From Cupriavidus pauculus (lineage in GTDB: Bacteria > Pseudomonadota > Gammaproteobacteria > Burkholderiales > Burkholderiaceae): a stretch of DNA of 64,000 bases. Below are positions 1 through 11,258 of this stretch, one piece after another. Position 1 is the stretch's first letter. Every line of letters begins with the position of its first letter. Under the pieces are notes generated by a model, which was not told the DNA's origin, searched no databases, and worked only from the letters and a program-made list of their open reading frames with translations. The stretch lies in NCBI RefSeq assembly GCF_008801835.1, contig NZ_VZOW01000003.1, forward strand, positions 62,001-126,000, read 5' to 3'. Both the position numbers and the translations under genes were made by a program.

Positions 1-77
1 CTTGACCTGACGCATCGCGCCACGAAGTGCGCAGTCCGCCGCAGCATGCGCCGCGGCGACGTATCTTATTGTTTTCT

Positions 78-106
78 TTGCGCTTTTCTTTGAACCGGTC
101 TATAAT
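78..106 (+). promoter_or_regulatory. Candidate sigma-70 promoter for rplU-rpmA
   Basis: A TTGCGC -35 (78-83) and a perfect TATAAT -10 (101-106) are separated by 17 bp, putting transcription start near 113 and giving a leader of about 110 nt before rplU. The -10 matches the consensus exactly. The assignment is by sequence only. Confidence 0.7.
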
Positions 107-223
107 CGCCGGTTCCTTCGGTCGCGCTCACGCGCGCACCGTCTGCGGCGCACGAAACGGCGCCGACTCCGGAAGGTCTCGGAGCAGCATTCAACGTTTC
201 ACTCAACATCGAGAGGTTCGACA

Positions 224-535
224 ATGTACGCGGTCGTAAAAACCGGCGGCAAGCAATACAAGGTTGCTGCTGGCGAAAAACTGAAAGTAGAACAGATACC
301 GGCTGACATTGGCGCAGAAATCACGCTGGACCAGGTGCTCGCAGTGGGCGCTGGCGACCAAATCAAATTTGGTACGCCGCTGGTGAGCGGGGCTTCCGTC
401 AAGGCTACCGTTATCGCCCAAGGTCGTCACGACAAGGTGAAGATCTTCAAGATGCGCCGTCGCAAGCACTACCAGAAGCGTCAGGGCCATCGTCAGAATT
501 ACACCGAACTGCGCATCGAAGCCATCGTGGCCTGA
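224..535 (+). CDS. rplU: 50S ribosomal protein L21
   Basis: A 103-residue protein with the full length of bacterial L21. It begins [14 protein letters not shown] and has the C-terminal basic segment ([16 protein letters not shown]) that contacts 23S rRNA. L21 is a 50S subunit protein that binds 23S rRNA near L20. The start at 224 follows a GAGAGG-like ribosome binding site. It is followed after 51 bp by rpmA, the usual rplU-rpmA-obg order, and the pair shares the promoter at 78-106 and the terminator after rpmA. Confidence 0.98.
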   Translation: MYAVVKTGGKQYKVAAGEKLKVEQIPADIGAEITLDQVLAVGAGDQIKFGTPLVSGASVKATVIAQGRHDKVKIFKMRRRKHYQKRQGHRQNYTELRIEAIVA

Positions 536-586
536 GCTGGCGCTCAACCACAGGCAACATCGCAATAGGTCAACTGGAGTTAAGAC

Positions 587-2192
<1,606 letters not shown>

Positions 2193-2249
2193 AGCCCGCA
2201 CGCATCGCCACAACCATAACAATCCGTTCCCCGAGACAGGAAATTCGTC

Positions 2250-3368
2250 ATGCAATCGGTCATCGCCCAGGCAAAACGTATCGTCGTCAAGGTGGGTTCG
2301 AGCCTGGTTACCAACGACGGCAAGGGCTTGGACCACGACGCCATCGCGCGCTGGGCGGCGCAGATCGCCAAGCTGCGCGGCGCCGGCAAGGAAGTGGTGC
2401 TGGTCAGCTCGGGAGCGATTGCCGAAGGCATGCAGCGTCTGGGATGGGCGCGTCGTCCGAAAGAAATCCACGAGTTGCAGGCGGCGGCGGCGGTGGGGCA
2501 GATGGGACTGGCGCAGGTCTATGAGAGCCAGTTCGGCCGCTACGGCATTCGTACCGCGCAGGTGCTGCTGACCCACGCCGACCTGGCCGACCGCGAGCGC
2601 TACCTGAACGCGCGCTCCACGTTGCTGACGCTGTTGTCGCTGGGCGTCGTGCCGATCATCAATGAAAACGACACGGTCGTGACCGACGAAATCAAATTCG
2701 GCGATAACGACACGCTCGGCGCGCTGGTCACCAATCTGATCGAGGGCGATGTCCTGGTGATCCTGACCGATCAGCAGGGCCTCTACACCGCCGATCCCCG
2801 CAAGGACCCGAACGCCACGTTTGTCCACGAGGCGCTGGCCGGTACACCGGAGCTCGAGGCCATGGCCGGCGGCGCCGGTACGTCGATCGGGCGCGGCGGC
2901 ATGCTGACCAAAATCCTGGCGGCCAAGCGCGCGGCGAAGTCCGGCGCGCATACGACCATCGCATCGGGGCGGGAGCCCGATGTGCTGGGCCGGCTGGCCA
3001 ACGGCGAGGGCATCGGCACGCAACTGCTGGCGCCGACCGGGCGGCTCACCGCGCGCAAGCAATGGATGGCGGACCACCTGCAGCTGCGCGGCCGCGTGGT
3101 GATCGATGCCGGCGCGGTCGAGAAGCTGACCAGCGGCGGCAAGTCGCTCCTGCCGATCGGCGTGACAGAGGTGCAGGGCGAGTTCGCGCGCGGCGAAGTG
3201 ATCGCCTGCGTGGATGGCGCCGGCCGGGAGGTCGCGCGTGGCATCACCAACTATTCCAGCGCGGAAGCGCGCCTGATCGCTCGTAAGCCATCGTCGGAAA
3301 TTGAATCGGTGCTTGGCCACCTGAACGAGCCGGAACTGATTCATCGCGACAATCTCGTGCTGGTCTGA
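2250..3368 (+). CDS. proB: Glutamate 5-kinase
   Basis: A 372-residue protein with an amino-acid kinase domain (about 1-260: [32 protein letters not shown]) and a C-terminal PUA domain (about 275-372). It phosphorylates L-glutamate to gamma-glutamyl phosphate, the first committed step of proline synthesis, and this enzyme is usually feedback-inhibited by proline. The length fits the two-domain form. It lies 57 bp after obgE, a common neighbour in Burkholderiales, and ends at a bidirectional terminator. Confidence 0.98.
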   Translation: MQSVIAQAKRIVVKVGSSLVTNDGKGLDHDAIARWAAQIAKLRGAGKEVVLVSSGAIAEGMQRLGWARRPKEIHELQAAAAVGQMGLAQVYESQFGRYGIRTAQVLLTHADLADRERYLNARSTLLTLLSLGVVPIINENDTVVTDEIKFGDNDTLGALVTNLIEGDVLVILTDQQGLYTADPRKDPNATFVHEALAGTPELEAMAGGAGTSIGRGGMLTKILAAKRAAKSGAHTTIASGREPDVLGRLANGEGIGTQLLAPTGRLTARKQWMADHLQLRGRVVIDAGAVEKLTSGGKSLLPIGVTEVQGEFARGEVIACVDGAGREVARGITNYSSAEARLIARKPSSEIESVLGHLNEPELIHRDNLVLV

Positions 3369-3390
3369 GCGCGCCTAGGCGACCAAACAA

Positions 3391-3424
3391 AAAGGCGAGT
3401 CCCGTAACAGGACTCGCCTTTTTT
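3391..3424. terminator. Bidirectional terminator between proB and the CNP1-like gene
   Basis: An inverted repeat (AAAGGCGAGTCC...GGACTCGCCTTT) has a seven-base loop, with a T-run on the right and an A-run on the left. It sits between convergent genes and can terminate on both strands. Confidence 0.9.
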
Positions 3425-3444
3425 CGTCTGCGGACGCCGCCGGA

Positions 3445-4020
3445 TCAGTGGCTCGGCGCGTAGGCCTTCAGATCGCGGATCAGCTTTTCCGGCTTGCCCG
3501 CAACGGTGCGGCCTTCGCAGAAATAGTCCGTCGCCAGGGTGGCCGCATAGGCATTGCGGGACCGCGTCTCCATGCGGCGCCACAGGTCGCGGTCCTCGCC
3601 GAGATTCGGCACCCAGGCCGTCGCGCCCTTCGGCAGCGTGGCGTAGATGCGCCGCTCGAATGCGTCGCAGCGCATGCCTTCGTAGGTCACGTTGCGTCCA
3701 CCGCCAGCACTGGTGATCACGACTGTGTAGCGCACGACTCTGTCTGCGCCGACCGAAATCGACTTGGGATCCACTGCGAAACGGAAACTGTCGGATCCAT
3801 TGACCGTGAATGGGATCAGGTCCTCGTCGCGCGGCAGCGCGGGCAAGGTGAACTCGTTTTCCTTGAACGGCTTGTCCTCGAAGGGATTGATCCAGGCGCT
3901 ATCGGCCTGCTGTTCTTCCTCGGGCATGCCCTTGCCGGTGGTCTTGCAGCCGGCCAGGGCCAGGCAGGCCATGGCCAACAACAGGCCGGCGCGAATGCCC
4001 CGGCCGCTGAAACTAGTCAT
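3445..4020 (-). CDS. CNP1-like family lipoprotein
   Basis: A 191-residue protein with a signal peptide and an LAGC lipobox (lipidated Cys25). This is followed by a conserved domain ([43 protein letters not shown]) resembling the CNP1-like family of betaproteobacteria, whose function is unknown. It is probably anchored in the cell envelope. Its ATG overlaps the end of rppH by 8 nt, so the two are almost certainly translated from one mRNA, an arrangement common in Burkholderiaceae. Confidence 0.8.
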   Translation of the reverse strand: MTSFSGRGIRAGLLLAMACLALAGCKTTGKGMPEEEQQADSAWINPFEDKPFKENEFTLPALPRDEDLIPFTVNGSDSFRFAVDPKSISVGADRVVRYTVVITSAGGGRNVTYEGMRCDAFERRIYATLPKGATAWVPNLGEDRDLWRRMETRSRNAYAATLATDYFCEGRTVAGKPEKLIRDLKAYAPSH

Positions 4021-4708
4021 CGGAACTCCGTGAGGTGGTTGCCGGCGTGGCCGGCGATACGGGTGCTGCGGCCGCTACATCCTGCGCGGCCCCCTGAATG
4101 GTAGCCGATGCCGTGACCGTCACGCTCACCGTGGTCGACGCCACCGCCGCCACCGCCGGCGCGCGGGCCTGTCGGCCGCCGTCGCCGTGTCGTCCATGGC
4201 CGCCGTGATGCCCGTACGGGCTCAGTGGCGCGCGCCCGCGATGCAGGAAGCGCGACAACTCCGTCAGCGCCAACTGGTACACCTCGCGCTTGAATTCGAT
4301 CACCGCGTCCAGCGGCACCCAGTAATCGCTCCAGCGCCACGCGTCGAATTCAGGATGATCGGTCGCACGCAGGTGGATGTCGCAATCGCGGCAGACCATG
4401 CGCAGCAAAAACCAGATCTGTTTCTGGCCCCTATAGTGGCCGCGGATCTCGCGGCGGATGAACTTGTCCGGCACCTCATAACGCAACCAGTCGCGCGTGC
4501 GACCGACGATCCTGACGTGCTCCGGAAGCAGGCCGACCTCTTCATGCAGCTCGCGGTACATGGCCTGTTCCGGCGTTTCGCCGTACTTGATGCCACCTTG
4601 CGGGAACTGCCAGGAGTGTTCGCCGATTCGCTTGCCCCAGAAAACCTCGTTACGTGCGTTGATGAGGATGATGCCGACGTTCGGGCGAAAGCCTTCACGA
4701 TCGAGCAT
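4013..4708 (-). CDS. rppH: RNA pyrophosphohydrolase (Nudix)
   Basis: The N-terminus ([17 protein letters not shown]) and the Nudix box at about 38-60 (GGIKYGE...RELHEEVGL) identify RppH. The enzyme removes pyrophosphate from mRNA 5' ends and so triggers RNase E-dependent decay. The protein has 231 residues, longer than the E. coli enzyme (176). The extra length is a C-terminal low-complexity tail of about 60 residues rich in His, Gly, Ala and Thr, as in other Ralstonia and Cupriavidus homologues. It is divergent from proS and followed by the overlapping CNP1-like gene. Confidence 0.95.
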   Translation of the reverse strand: MLDREGFRPNVGIILINARNEVFWGKRIGEHSWQFPQGGIKYGETPEQAMYRELHEEVGLLPEHVRIVGRTRDWLRYEVPDKFIRREIRGHYRGQKQIWFLLRMVCRDCDIHLRATDHPEFDAWRWSDYWVPLDAVIEFKREVYQLALTELSRFLHRGRAPLSPYGHHGGHGRHGDGGRQARAPAVAAVASTTVSVTVTASATIQGAAQDVAAAAPVSPATPATTSRSSDD

Positions 4709-4892
4709 GACTGCACCTCGAATCCTTTAGAATTACGTCGATTATAAAGGATGCGCGCGCGACGGCCTGACACCGGGGATGCTGGTTTTCCCCGACGAAA
4801 TGGGCAGTTTCAGGCGCGTCCGACCCAATGGATGCCGCGCGAGCGGCAAGTCGGGAAGCCCAGCCGGCGCCCGGCCTTACGAGAAAGCACGC

Positions 4893-6614
4893 ATGAAAGC
4901 CTCGCAATTCTTTATTTCCACCCTCAAGGAAGCACCCGCCGACGCGGAAATCGTGTCGCACAAACTGATGATGCGCGCCGGCATGATCAAGAAGCTGGGC
5001 GCCGGCATCTACAGCTACATGCCGGTGGGATTGCGCGTGATCCGCAAGGTGGAAAACATCGTTCGCGAGGAAATGAACCGCGCCGGCGCGGTCGAGCTGC
5101 TGATGCCGGTGGTCCAGCCGGCCGAGCTGTGGCAGGAAACCGGCCGCTGGGACAAGATGGGCCCCGAACTGCTGCGCCTGAAGGATCGCCACGAGCGCGA
5201 CTTCGCCGTGCAGCCGACTTCCGAGGAAGTGGTGACCGATATCGCCCGCAGCGACATCCGCAGCTACAAGCAGTTGCCGGTCAATTTCTACCAGATCCAG
5301 ACCAAGTTCCGCGACGAGCGCCGCCCCCGTTTCGGCATCATGCGCGGCCGCGAATTCACGATGAAGGACGCGTATTCGTTCGATCGCGACATCGACGGCC
5401 TGAAGGTTTCGTACCAGAACATGTACGACGCCTACGTGCGCATCTTCAAGCGGTTCGGCCTGGAATTCCGCGCGGTGGCCGCCGATAACGGCGCCATCGG
5501 CGGCTCGGGCTCGCACGAATTCCACGTCATCGCCGATACCGGCGAGGATGCCATCGTCTACTGCCCCACGTCCGATTACGCGGCCAACATGGAAGCCGCC
5601 GAGGCCCTGCCGCTGCAGGCCGAGCGCCCCGCACCCGCCGAGGACCTGGTGAAGGCGTCGACGCCCGGCAAAGCCAAGTGCGAGCACGTGGCCGAATTCC
5701 TGAACATCCCGCTGGCGCGCACGGTCAAGTCGATCGTGCTGGCCACCGAGGGCGACGCCGGCACGCAGATCTGGCTGCTGCTGATCCGCGGCGACCACGA
5801 ACTGAACGAGGTAAAGGCGTCGAAGGTCGCGGGCCTGGCTGAATTCCGCTTCGCCACCGAAAGCGAGATCGTCGAGACCTTCGGCACGCCGCCCGGCTAC
5901 CTCGGCCCGATCGGCACCAAAAAGCCGGTAAAGGTCGTGGTCGACCGCACCGTCGCCAACATGAGCGATTTCTGCTGTGGCGCTAACGAGCGCGATTATC
6001 ACTACACCGGCGTGAACTGGGGCCGCGACCTGCCCGAACCCGTCGTGGCGGACCTGCGCAACGTGGTGGTCGGCGATGCATCGCCTGACGGCAAGGGCAC
6101 GCTCGAGATCTGCCGCGGTATCGAAGTCGGCCACGTATTCATGCTTGGCACCCGTTATTCGGAATCGATGAATGCCGTGTTCCTCGACGAAACCGGCAAG
6201 ACGCAGCCGATGCAAATGGGCTGCTACGGGATCGGCGTCACGCGCATTCTGGGTGCCGCGATCGAACAGAACTACGACGAGCGCGGGATTATCTGGCCGG
6301 CCGCGATTGCGCCGTTTGCAGTGGTGGTGTGCCCGGTCGGTTACGACCGCAACGAGGCTGTGAAAGCCGAGGCGGACCGCATCCACGCCGAGCTGCTGGC
6401 AGCCGGCATCGACGTGATGCTGGACGACCGCGGCGAACGGCCGGGCGTGATGTTTGCCGACTGGGAACTGATCGGCGTGCCGCATCGCGTGGTGGTGGGC
6501 GACCGCGGCCTCAAGGAAGGCAAGGTCGAATACCAAGGCCGTCGCGATGCGCAGGCCACGCAGGTCCCGGTGGCCGACGTGGTTGCGCACGTGCGTAACC
6601 TGCTGGCCAATTGA
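4893..6614 (+). CDS. proS: Prolyl-tRNA synthetase
   Basis: A 573-residue class II aminoacyl-tRNA synthetase starting [15 protein letters not shown]. It has motif 2 ([19 protein letters not shown]), an inserted YbaK-like editing domain (about 225-410, typical of the bacterial form that hydrolyses mischarged Ala-tRNA) and a C-terminal anticodon-binding domain. It charges tRNA-Pro. An open frame extends upstream to 4779, but the conserved N-terminus starts at 4893, so I use that ATG. It is divergent from rppH. Confidence 0.97.
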   Translation: MKASQFFISTLKEAPADAEIVSHKLMMRAGMIKKLGAGIYSYMPVGLRVIRKVENIVREEMNRAGAVELLMPVVQPAELWQETGRWDKMGPELLRLKDRHERDFAVQPTSEEVVTDIARSDIRSYKQLPVNFYQIQTKFRDERRPRFGIMRGREFTMKDAYSFDRDIDGLKVSYQNMYDAYVRIFKRFGLEFRAVAADNGAIGGSGSHEFHVIADTGEDAIVYCPTSDYAANMEAAEALPLQAERPAPAEDLVKASTPGKAKCEHVAEFLNIPLARTVKSIVLATEGDAGTQIWLLLIRGDHELNEVKASKVAGLAEFRFATESEIVETFGTPPGYLGPIGTKKPVKVVVDRTVANMSDFCCGANERDYHYTGVNWGRDLPEPVVADLRNVVVGDASPDGKGTLEICRGIEVGHVFMLGTRYSESMNAVFLDETGKTQPMQMGCYGIGVTRILGAAIEQNYDERGIIWPAAIAPFAVVVCPVGYDRNEAVKAEADRIHAELLAAGIDVMLDDRGERPGVMFADWELIGVPHRVVVGDRGLKEGKVEYQGRRDAQATQVPVADVVAHVRNLLAN

Positions 6615-6632
6615 TCGACGGATGACCGACCT

Positions 6633-7412
6633 TTGATCGCCTTCGCCATGCGTGCTGCCGGCCTGCAGACCTCCCGCCGATGGACCGCCGCAATCGCGGG
6701 AGGACTGCTTTGCGCCTTGCTGGCCTCGGCCGCTCACGCCGGCGCGCAGAAGGAAGAGGCGCTGGCCGATTCCGTGCGCAGCGCGCTGGCATCGGCCATT
6801 GCCGACAACCGGCCGGTGCGTCCGACTTTTGTCTCCGGCGCCGAAAAGCTTGGCTACCTGAAGTGGTTGGGCGAAATGTCGCGCCGGCTCGAAGCCCGCA
6901 TGCCGGACCCGCAAACGCGTGTCGAGTTGATCGAATCGGTCTACTACGAGGCCAAGCGTGCCGGCCTGGAGCCGTCGCTGGTGCTTGGGCTGGTGCAAGT
7001 GGAGAGCGGCTTTCGCAAATATGCGATCAGCTCTGCCGATGCGCGCGGCCTGATGCAGGTGATGCCGTTCTGGGTGCGCACCATTGGCGATGGCGATACG
7101 CGCAAGCTGTTTCATTTGCAGAGCAACCTGCGCTACGGCTGCACGATTCTGCGCCACTATCTGGATCGGGAAAACGGCGATCTATTCCTGGCGCTGGGCC
7201 GCTACAACGGTAGCCGTGGGCGTCCCGAGTATCCCAACGCGGTGCTGGCCGCGTGGAAGCGCTGGCAGTATTCCGAGGCCACCGTGACGATCGCGGGCGA
7301 TCCGGACGGCGCCGCGGCTGCCGCGGCCGCTGCGCCCGCGCGTCGCGCATTGCCGCCAGAGGCGCCGGCGCGCAATCCTTTTTCGCCGCAACGATTGACC
7401 AATCCATCATGA
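6633..7412 (+). CDS. Lytic transglycosylase (SLT domain)
   Basis: A 259-residue exported protein with an N-terminal signal peptide (hydrophobic segment around residues 17-36 ending in AHA) and an SLT-type lysozyme-like domain (about 100-210). The domain contains LVLGLVQVESGF, whose Glu is the expected catalytic acid, and SSADARGLMQVMP. It would cleave peptidoglycan glycan strands to 1,6-anhydro products in the periplasm. The start is TTG at 6633, 18 bp after proS. The C-terminus is Ala/Pro-rich. The stop overlaps the ATG of the next gene (ATGA). Confidence 0.88.
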   Translation: MIAFAMRAAGLQTSRRWTAAIAGGLLCALLASAAHAGAQKEEALADSVRSALASAIADNRPVRPTFVSGAEKLGYLKWLGEMSRRLEARMPDPQTRVELIESVYYEAKRAGLEPSLVLGLVQVESGFRKYAISSADARGLMQVMPFWVRTIGDGDTRKLFHLQSNLRYGCTILRHYLDRENGDLFLALGRYNGSRGRPEYPNAVLAAWKRWQYSEATVTIAGDPDGAAAAAAAAPARRALPPEAPARNPFSPQRLTNPS

Positions 7413-8317
7413 CCCGCGAACCCCGCGCGGGATACAGCGCATCGTCGCCGGAGCTCGAGCGTTGGCTCGCGCGGCATATCGAACAGGGCTTCGACGCGGA
7501 GTCGCTGGTGCTGTCGATGCTGCGCTCCGGCTACGATGCCACCTTTGCGCGCGATATGGTCAACGCGGCGCTCGCCTCTCCCGCATCGCCGCGCGAGCGG
7601 CCATCGCCCCTGCCGCCCCCGGCGCGCCAGCCCGCGATGCGTCCGGGCGCGGCCACACCGCAAGCCATGGCTGCCGGCGGCAATGTTTTCCGCCACGAAG
7701 GCCGCGACATTCCCATCCTGTTCGCGATGGAAGCGCCGCGCATCCTGCTGCTACAGAATCTGCTCGACGGTCCCGAATGCGATGCACTTGTTACGCTGGC
7801 GCGCGACCGCCTGCAGCGCTCGCCGGTGGTCAATCCCGATACCGGGGACGAAAACCTGATCGATGCACGCACGAGCATGGGCGCGATGTTCCAGGTGGGC
7901 GAACACCCGCTGATCGCCTGCATCGAGGCGCGCATTGCCGCCGTGACTGGCTTGCCCGTCGATCATGGCGAAGGGCTGCAGATCCTCAACTACAAGCCCG
8001 GCGGCGAATATCAGCCGCATTTCGATTTCTTCAATCCGCAACGCCCTGGCGAAGCGCGCCAGCTGCGCGTCGGCGGCCAGCGCGTGGCCACACTGGTGAT
8101 CTACCTGAACAGTCCGCCCGCGGGTGGCGCCACCGCGTTTCCGCGGCTCGGCCTGGAAGTGGCGCCGGTCAAGGGCAATGCGGTGCTGTTCGGCTACAAG
8201 CTGCCCGACGGCTCGCTCGACGAGCGCACGCTGCATGCCGGGCTGCCCGTCGAATCCGGCGAAAAATGGATTGCCACCAAATGGCTGCGCGAGCATCCGT
8301 ACCGCAGCCGCGGTTGA
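7409..8317 (+). CDS. 2OG-Fe(II) oxygenase, prolyl 4-hydroxylase-like
   Basis: The protein has 302 residues. An N-terminal region of about 90 residues with an UBA-like or helical look and a Pro-rich linker precedes a catalytic domain with the iron-binding HxD in GGEYQPHFDFF, a VATLVIYLN strand, and a distal His plus 2-oxoglutarate-binding basic residue near LHAGLPVESGEKW. It should hydroxylate proline or a related substrate; the substrate cannot be told from sequence. The ATG at 7409 overlaps the transglycosylase stop, and its own stop overlaps the next gene, so the three form a translationally coupled set. Confidence 0.85.
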   Translation: MTREPRAGYSASSPELERWLARHIEQGFDAESLVLSMLRSGYDATFARDMVNAALASPASPRERPSPLPPPARQPAMRPGAATPQAMAAGGNVFRHEGRDIPILFAMEAPRILLLQNLLDGPECDALVTLARDRLQRSPVVNPDTGDENLIDARTSMGAMFQVGEHPLIACIEARIAAVTGLPVDHGEGLQILNYKPGGEYQPHFDFFNPQRPGEARQLRVGGQRVATLVIYLNSPPAGGATAFPRLGLEVAPVKGNAVLFGYKLPDGSLDERTLHAGLPVESGEKWIATKWLREHPYRSRG

Positions 8318-9099
8318 GCCGCTGCTGGTTCGATACGGCGCTGCCCATGGTGGAAAGCCGGCGCGCCTGCGACAGCCGCGCCGCTTATCAAAGTCACACG
8401 CATCCCACGCTGTCCGTGGGCGCAGTCGACGCCGGCAACAGCGTGTTCAGTCACGATTCGCTGACGTCGGCGCTGCGTCCAGGCGCGGTCGTGTGGGTGC
8501 CGGCAAACTGCGTGCACGCGTGCAATCCCGCGCCGGATAGCCGCTGGAGCTACCAGATGATCCACATCGATGCGCAATGGGCCGACGCGGTGCTCGATGA
8601 AGCGGGGCGTGGGCGCGTGCGCCGCATTCACGTCAAGCACGATCCGACAGCCTACCGGATCGTGTGCGCGCTCAATGCGATGTTGTTTTCCGAAGCCGAT
8701 CCGGCCGAAAAGGAAGCCGCGCTTATCGCGTTTGTCGGCGACATGCAGCAATTGCTCGGCGAAGGCGCGGAGGCGGCGCACAGTGCGTCCGCAAATCTCA
8801 CCTCCGTGACGGCGATTTTGCGCGCGCGCCACGACGACCGCCTACCGCTGGCAGATCTCGCCGCCGCGGCCGGCGTGAGCCGCTATCAGCTGATCCGGCA
8901 GTTTCGTGCGCAGTTCGGCATGACGCCGCATGCATTCCAGCTCGACCTCCGCATCAACCAGGCGCGGCGGCTGCTGCGTCGTGGCGACGCGCCGGCCGAT
9001 GTGGCGCAACGGCTCGGGTTTGTCGACCAAAGCCACTTTCATCGCGCTTTCCAGCAGCGCGTCGCCATGACGCCGGGCGCCTATCAGCGCGCGCGCTGA
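8314..9099 (+). CDS. AraC family transcriptional regulator
   Basis: A 261-residue protein with an N-terminal cupin-like sensor region (CWFDTALPMVESR, SHTHPTLSVGAV) and a C-terminal double helix-turn-helix (about 165-260: LADLAAAAGVSRYQLIRQF, DVAQRLGFVDQSHFHRAFQ). I chose the TTG at 8314, overlapping the previous stop, because relatives carry the LPxVE segment near their N-terminus; an ATG at 8347 would cut into it. Regulators of this type often control an adjacent exporter, and the LysE gene at 9181 is a plausible target. Confidence 0.85.
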   Translation: MSRCWFDTALPMVESRRACDSRAAYQSHTHPTLSVGAVDAGNSVFSHDSLTSALRPGAVVWVPANCVHACNPAPDSRWSYQMIHIDAQWADAVLDEAGRGRVRRIHVKHDPTAYRIVCALNAMLFSEADPAEKEAALIAFVGDMQQLLGEGAEAAHSASANLTSVTAILRARHDDRLPLADLAAAAGVSRYQLIRQFRAQFGMTPHAFQLDLRINQARRLLRRGDAPADVAQRLGFVDQSHFHRAFQQRVAMTPGAYQRAR

Positions 9100-9180
9100 C
9101 GCCGCAATTTTCTACAATCCGCGCCGCGCCAATTTGGCCAGACTGCTTGCCTTTGCGGGATTTGCCGCGCGGAGGCAGCG

Positions 9181-9837
9181 ATGGTTTTCGATCAGGTGTC
9201 CTGGCAGCAGTTTGCGATGGTGGCCGGCGCGCACGCGCTGGCGCTGCTCAGTCCGGGGCCGGACTTCTTTCTCGTGGTGCGCGCCGCGATGGTGTTCGGC
9301 GTGCGCCACGCCAGCGGTGTATGCCTCGGCATTGCGCTCGGCAACGGCGCGTATATCGCGATGGCGGTCGCCGGCCTGGCCGCCTCGGCCGGGGTTCACG
9401 ACCTGTTTTCCGCACTGCAATGGATGGGCTGTATCTATCTGGCGTGGCTGGGCTGGAAGTTCCTGCGCTCGCGCGGTGATGTGGCGCTGTCGCCGCAGCC
9501 AGCGGAGCCACCGCCGCCGCGCGCCTATATGTCCCAGGTCGGCACGGGATTTCTCAGCGCGATCCTGAATCCCAAGAATGGCCTGTTTTACGCGAGCCTG
9601 TTTGCCGTGCTGACCGGCGCACATACGCCGCTCGCGGTGCAAGCCGGATATGGCGTCTGGATGTTCGGCCTCGTGCTGGCGTGGGACATCGCTGTGGCGG
9701 CGGCCGTGCGCCATCCGGCCGTGATGCGGCGCTTTGCGCGATCGGTGCGTATGGTCGAGCGCGTGACCGGAGCGGTGCTGCTATGTATGGCGGTGGGGGT
9801 GGCCGCGAGCGTGGCGAAGGGATTGGGCGGCCGCTAG
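9181..9837 (+). CDS. LysE family amino-acid exporter
   Basis: A 218-residue integral membrane protein of the LysE/RhtB family with the signature LLSPGPDFFLVVRAAM near residue 20 and about five to six hydrophobic segments. It would export an amino acid or derivative by proton antiport; the substrate is unknown. A GGAGG ribosome binding site lies just upstream. It stands 81 bp after the AraC regulator on the same strand, suggesting the regulator controls it, which is inference. Confidence 0.88.
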   Translation: MVFDQVSWQQFAMVAGAHALALLSPGPDFFLVVRAAMVFGVRHASGVCLGIALGNGAYIAMAVAGLAASAGVHDLFSALQWMGCIYLAWLGWKFLRSRGDVALSPQPAEPPPPRAYMSQVGTGFLSAILNPKNGLFYASLFAVLTGAHTPLAVQAGYGVWMFGLVLAWDIAVAAAVRHPAVMRRFARSVRMVERVTGAVLLCMAVGVAASVAKGLGGR

Positions 9838-9915
9838 GCGCAACGGCGTGTCGAAGCGGTGGCGTCCAGGCTGGCTGGCGTGGGCCGGACGATCAGTATT
9901 GGCAGTTTTCCGGCC

Positions 9916-9940
9916 AACTGTACCGGTACTGTTTTATAAA
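9916..9940 (+). promoter_or_regulatory. Palindromic element and -10-like box before the second LysE gene
   Basis: An ACTGTACCGGTACTGT element with a GTACCGGTAC perfect palindrome core (9920-9929) abuts a TATAAA box (9935-9940), about 47 bp before the LysE start at 9987. It may be a promoter with an overlapping operator. The evidence is sequence symmetry only. Confidence 0.35.
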
Positions 9941-9986
9941 GTGTGCGTAGCCTGACTCCCTGGATTTCCTGCCGAGTCGTGTTGCC

Positions 9987-10628
9987 ATGCACCTTCCTGT
10001 TTCCCTCTCGAATAGCTTGCCCGGTTCCAGCGTGTTGATCGCGTTTTGCGCCTTCGTGCTGGTGTCGTCGATCACGCCGGGCCCGAACAACACCATGCTG
10101 CTGGCCTCGGGTGTGAATTTCGGATTCCGACGCACCGTGCCGCATCTGTTCGGCATCTGCGTCGGCATGATTTTCATGCTGACCGTGGTGGGTTTGGGTC
10201 TCGGATCGGCCTTCACGGAATTTCCGTGGACCTGGCACGTGCTGCGCGTGGCCGCCACGATTTACCTCGTGTGGCTGGCATGGAAGCTGGCCACCGCCGG
10301 GCAGTTACAGGACAGCGACGTGGCGCGCCCGATGAGCTTCCTGCGCGCGGCGGCGTTCCAATGGGTCAATCCCAAGGCGTGGGTGATGGCGGTGGGCGCA
10401 TGCACGGCTTACGTGCTGCATCCGAACATCTGGATCAACGCCGCGGTGATGGGGGGAGTGTTCGCTGCGATCAACCTGCCTAGCATCACCACGTGGGCGG
10501 TCTTTGGCGCCGGGCTGCGCCGTTGGCTGGCGCAGCCGCGCGTGTTGCGGGTGTTCAACCTGGTGATGGCGCTGCTGCTGCTCGCATCGTTGTGGCCGAT
10601 CCTCGGCGCCCAGCCACACGGGGCGTAG
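9987..10628 (+). CDS. LysE family transporter
   Basis: A 213-residue LysE/RhtB family membrane protein with SITPGPNNTMLLASG (about 30-45) and several transmembrane helices. The family member resembles the cysteine/O-acetylserine exporter-like subgroup (EamB/YfiK-like), but the substrate is not determined. It is not a close copy of the LysE protein 150 bp upstream: the two share only family motifs, so this is not a recent tandem duplication. Confidence 0.87.
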   Translation: MHLPVSLSNSLPGSSVLIAFCAFVLVSSITPGPNNTMLLASGVNFGFRRTVPHLFGICVGMIFMLTVVGLGLGSAFTEFPWTWHVLRVAATIYLVWLAWKLATAGQLQDSDVARPMSFLRAAAFQWVNPKAWVMAVGACTAYVLHPNIWINAAVMGGVFAAINLPSITTWAVFGAGLRRWLAQPRVLRVFNLVMALLLLASLWPILGAQPHGA

Positions 10629-10651
10629 GCGCGCCGCGCATGCGGCGTGGT

Positions 10652-11194
10652 TCAGACCAGCGCGCGGATCGCGCCGAGATTGCGCCAGTAGCCCTTGACG
10701 TCCATGCCGCAGCCAAAGACATAGCGGTCCGGCACCTTGAAGCCGCAGAAATCGGGATGCATCGGCTTGAGCTTTGTCAGGGTCTTTTCGCACAGCACGG
10801 CAGCGTGGAATTCCTTGGCGCCCATGTCCATGATGCGCTGGCGAATCGCCGCCATGGTCTCGCCTTCATCGAGGATGTCGTCGAGCACCAGCACCACGCG
10901 ATCCTTCACCGATTCGCGCGGCGCCACGCGCCATTGCATCTCGCCGCCCACGGTCTTGTTGTTGTAGCGCGACAGGTGGATGTAGTCGAACTCCAGCGGA
11001 AATTGCAGCTTGGGCAGCAGCATGCCGGTGAACACCACGGCGCCGCCCATCACGGACAGCACCAGCGGGAAGGCGTCGCCCATCTTCTCGGTGATGTCGC
11101 GCGCCATGCGGTCCAGCGAGTCTTGCACTTCCTGGGCGCTGACGATTTCCTCGGAGCTGGTCCAGAGCTCGCGGGCCTGTTCGGCAGTCATCAT
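10652..11194 (-). CDS. hpt: Hypoxanthine-guanine phosphoribosyltransferase
   Basis: A 180-residue type I phosphoribosyltransferase with the PRPP-binding motif VVLVLDDILDEGET (about 97-110). The N-terminal region and FDYIHLSRY hood segment fit the purine-salvage Hpt family. It converts hypoxanthine or guanine plus PRPP to IMP or GMP. It lies 64 bp downstream of ffh on the same strand. Start codons ATG-ATG occur in tandem (11194 or 11191). Confidence 0.9.
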   Translation of the reverse strand: MMTAEQARELWTSSEEIVSAQEVQDSLDRMARDITEKMGDAFPLVLSVMGGAVVFTGMLLPKLQFPLEFDYIHLSRYNNKTVGGEMQWRVAPRESVKDRVVLVLDDILDEGETMAAIRQRIMDMGAKEFHAAVLCEKTLTKLKPMHPDFCGFKVPDRYVFGCGMDVKGYWRNLGAIRALV

Positions 11195-11258
11195 GATCGG
11201 TGTCCTGTTTGTCTTTTGCGGGAGAGAGCAGGGCGCGGGCGGCCCTGGCGTTCAGCGT

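Noticed and set aside
9181-10628. Recent tandem duplication of a LysE gene
   Set aside because: The two proteins share only family motifs; their sequences and starts differ throughout.
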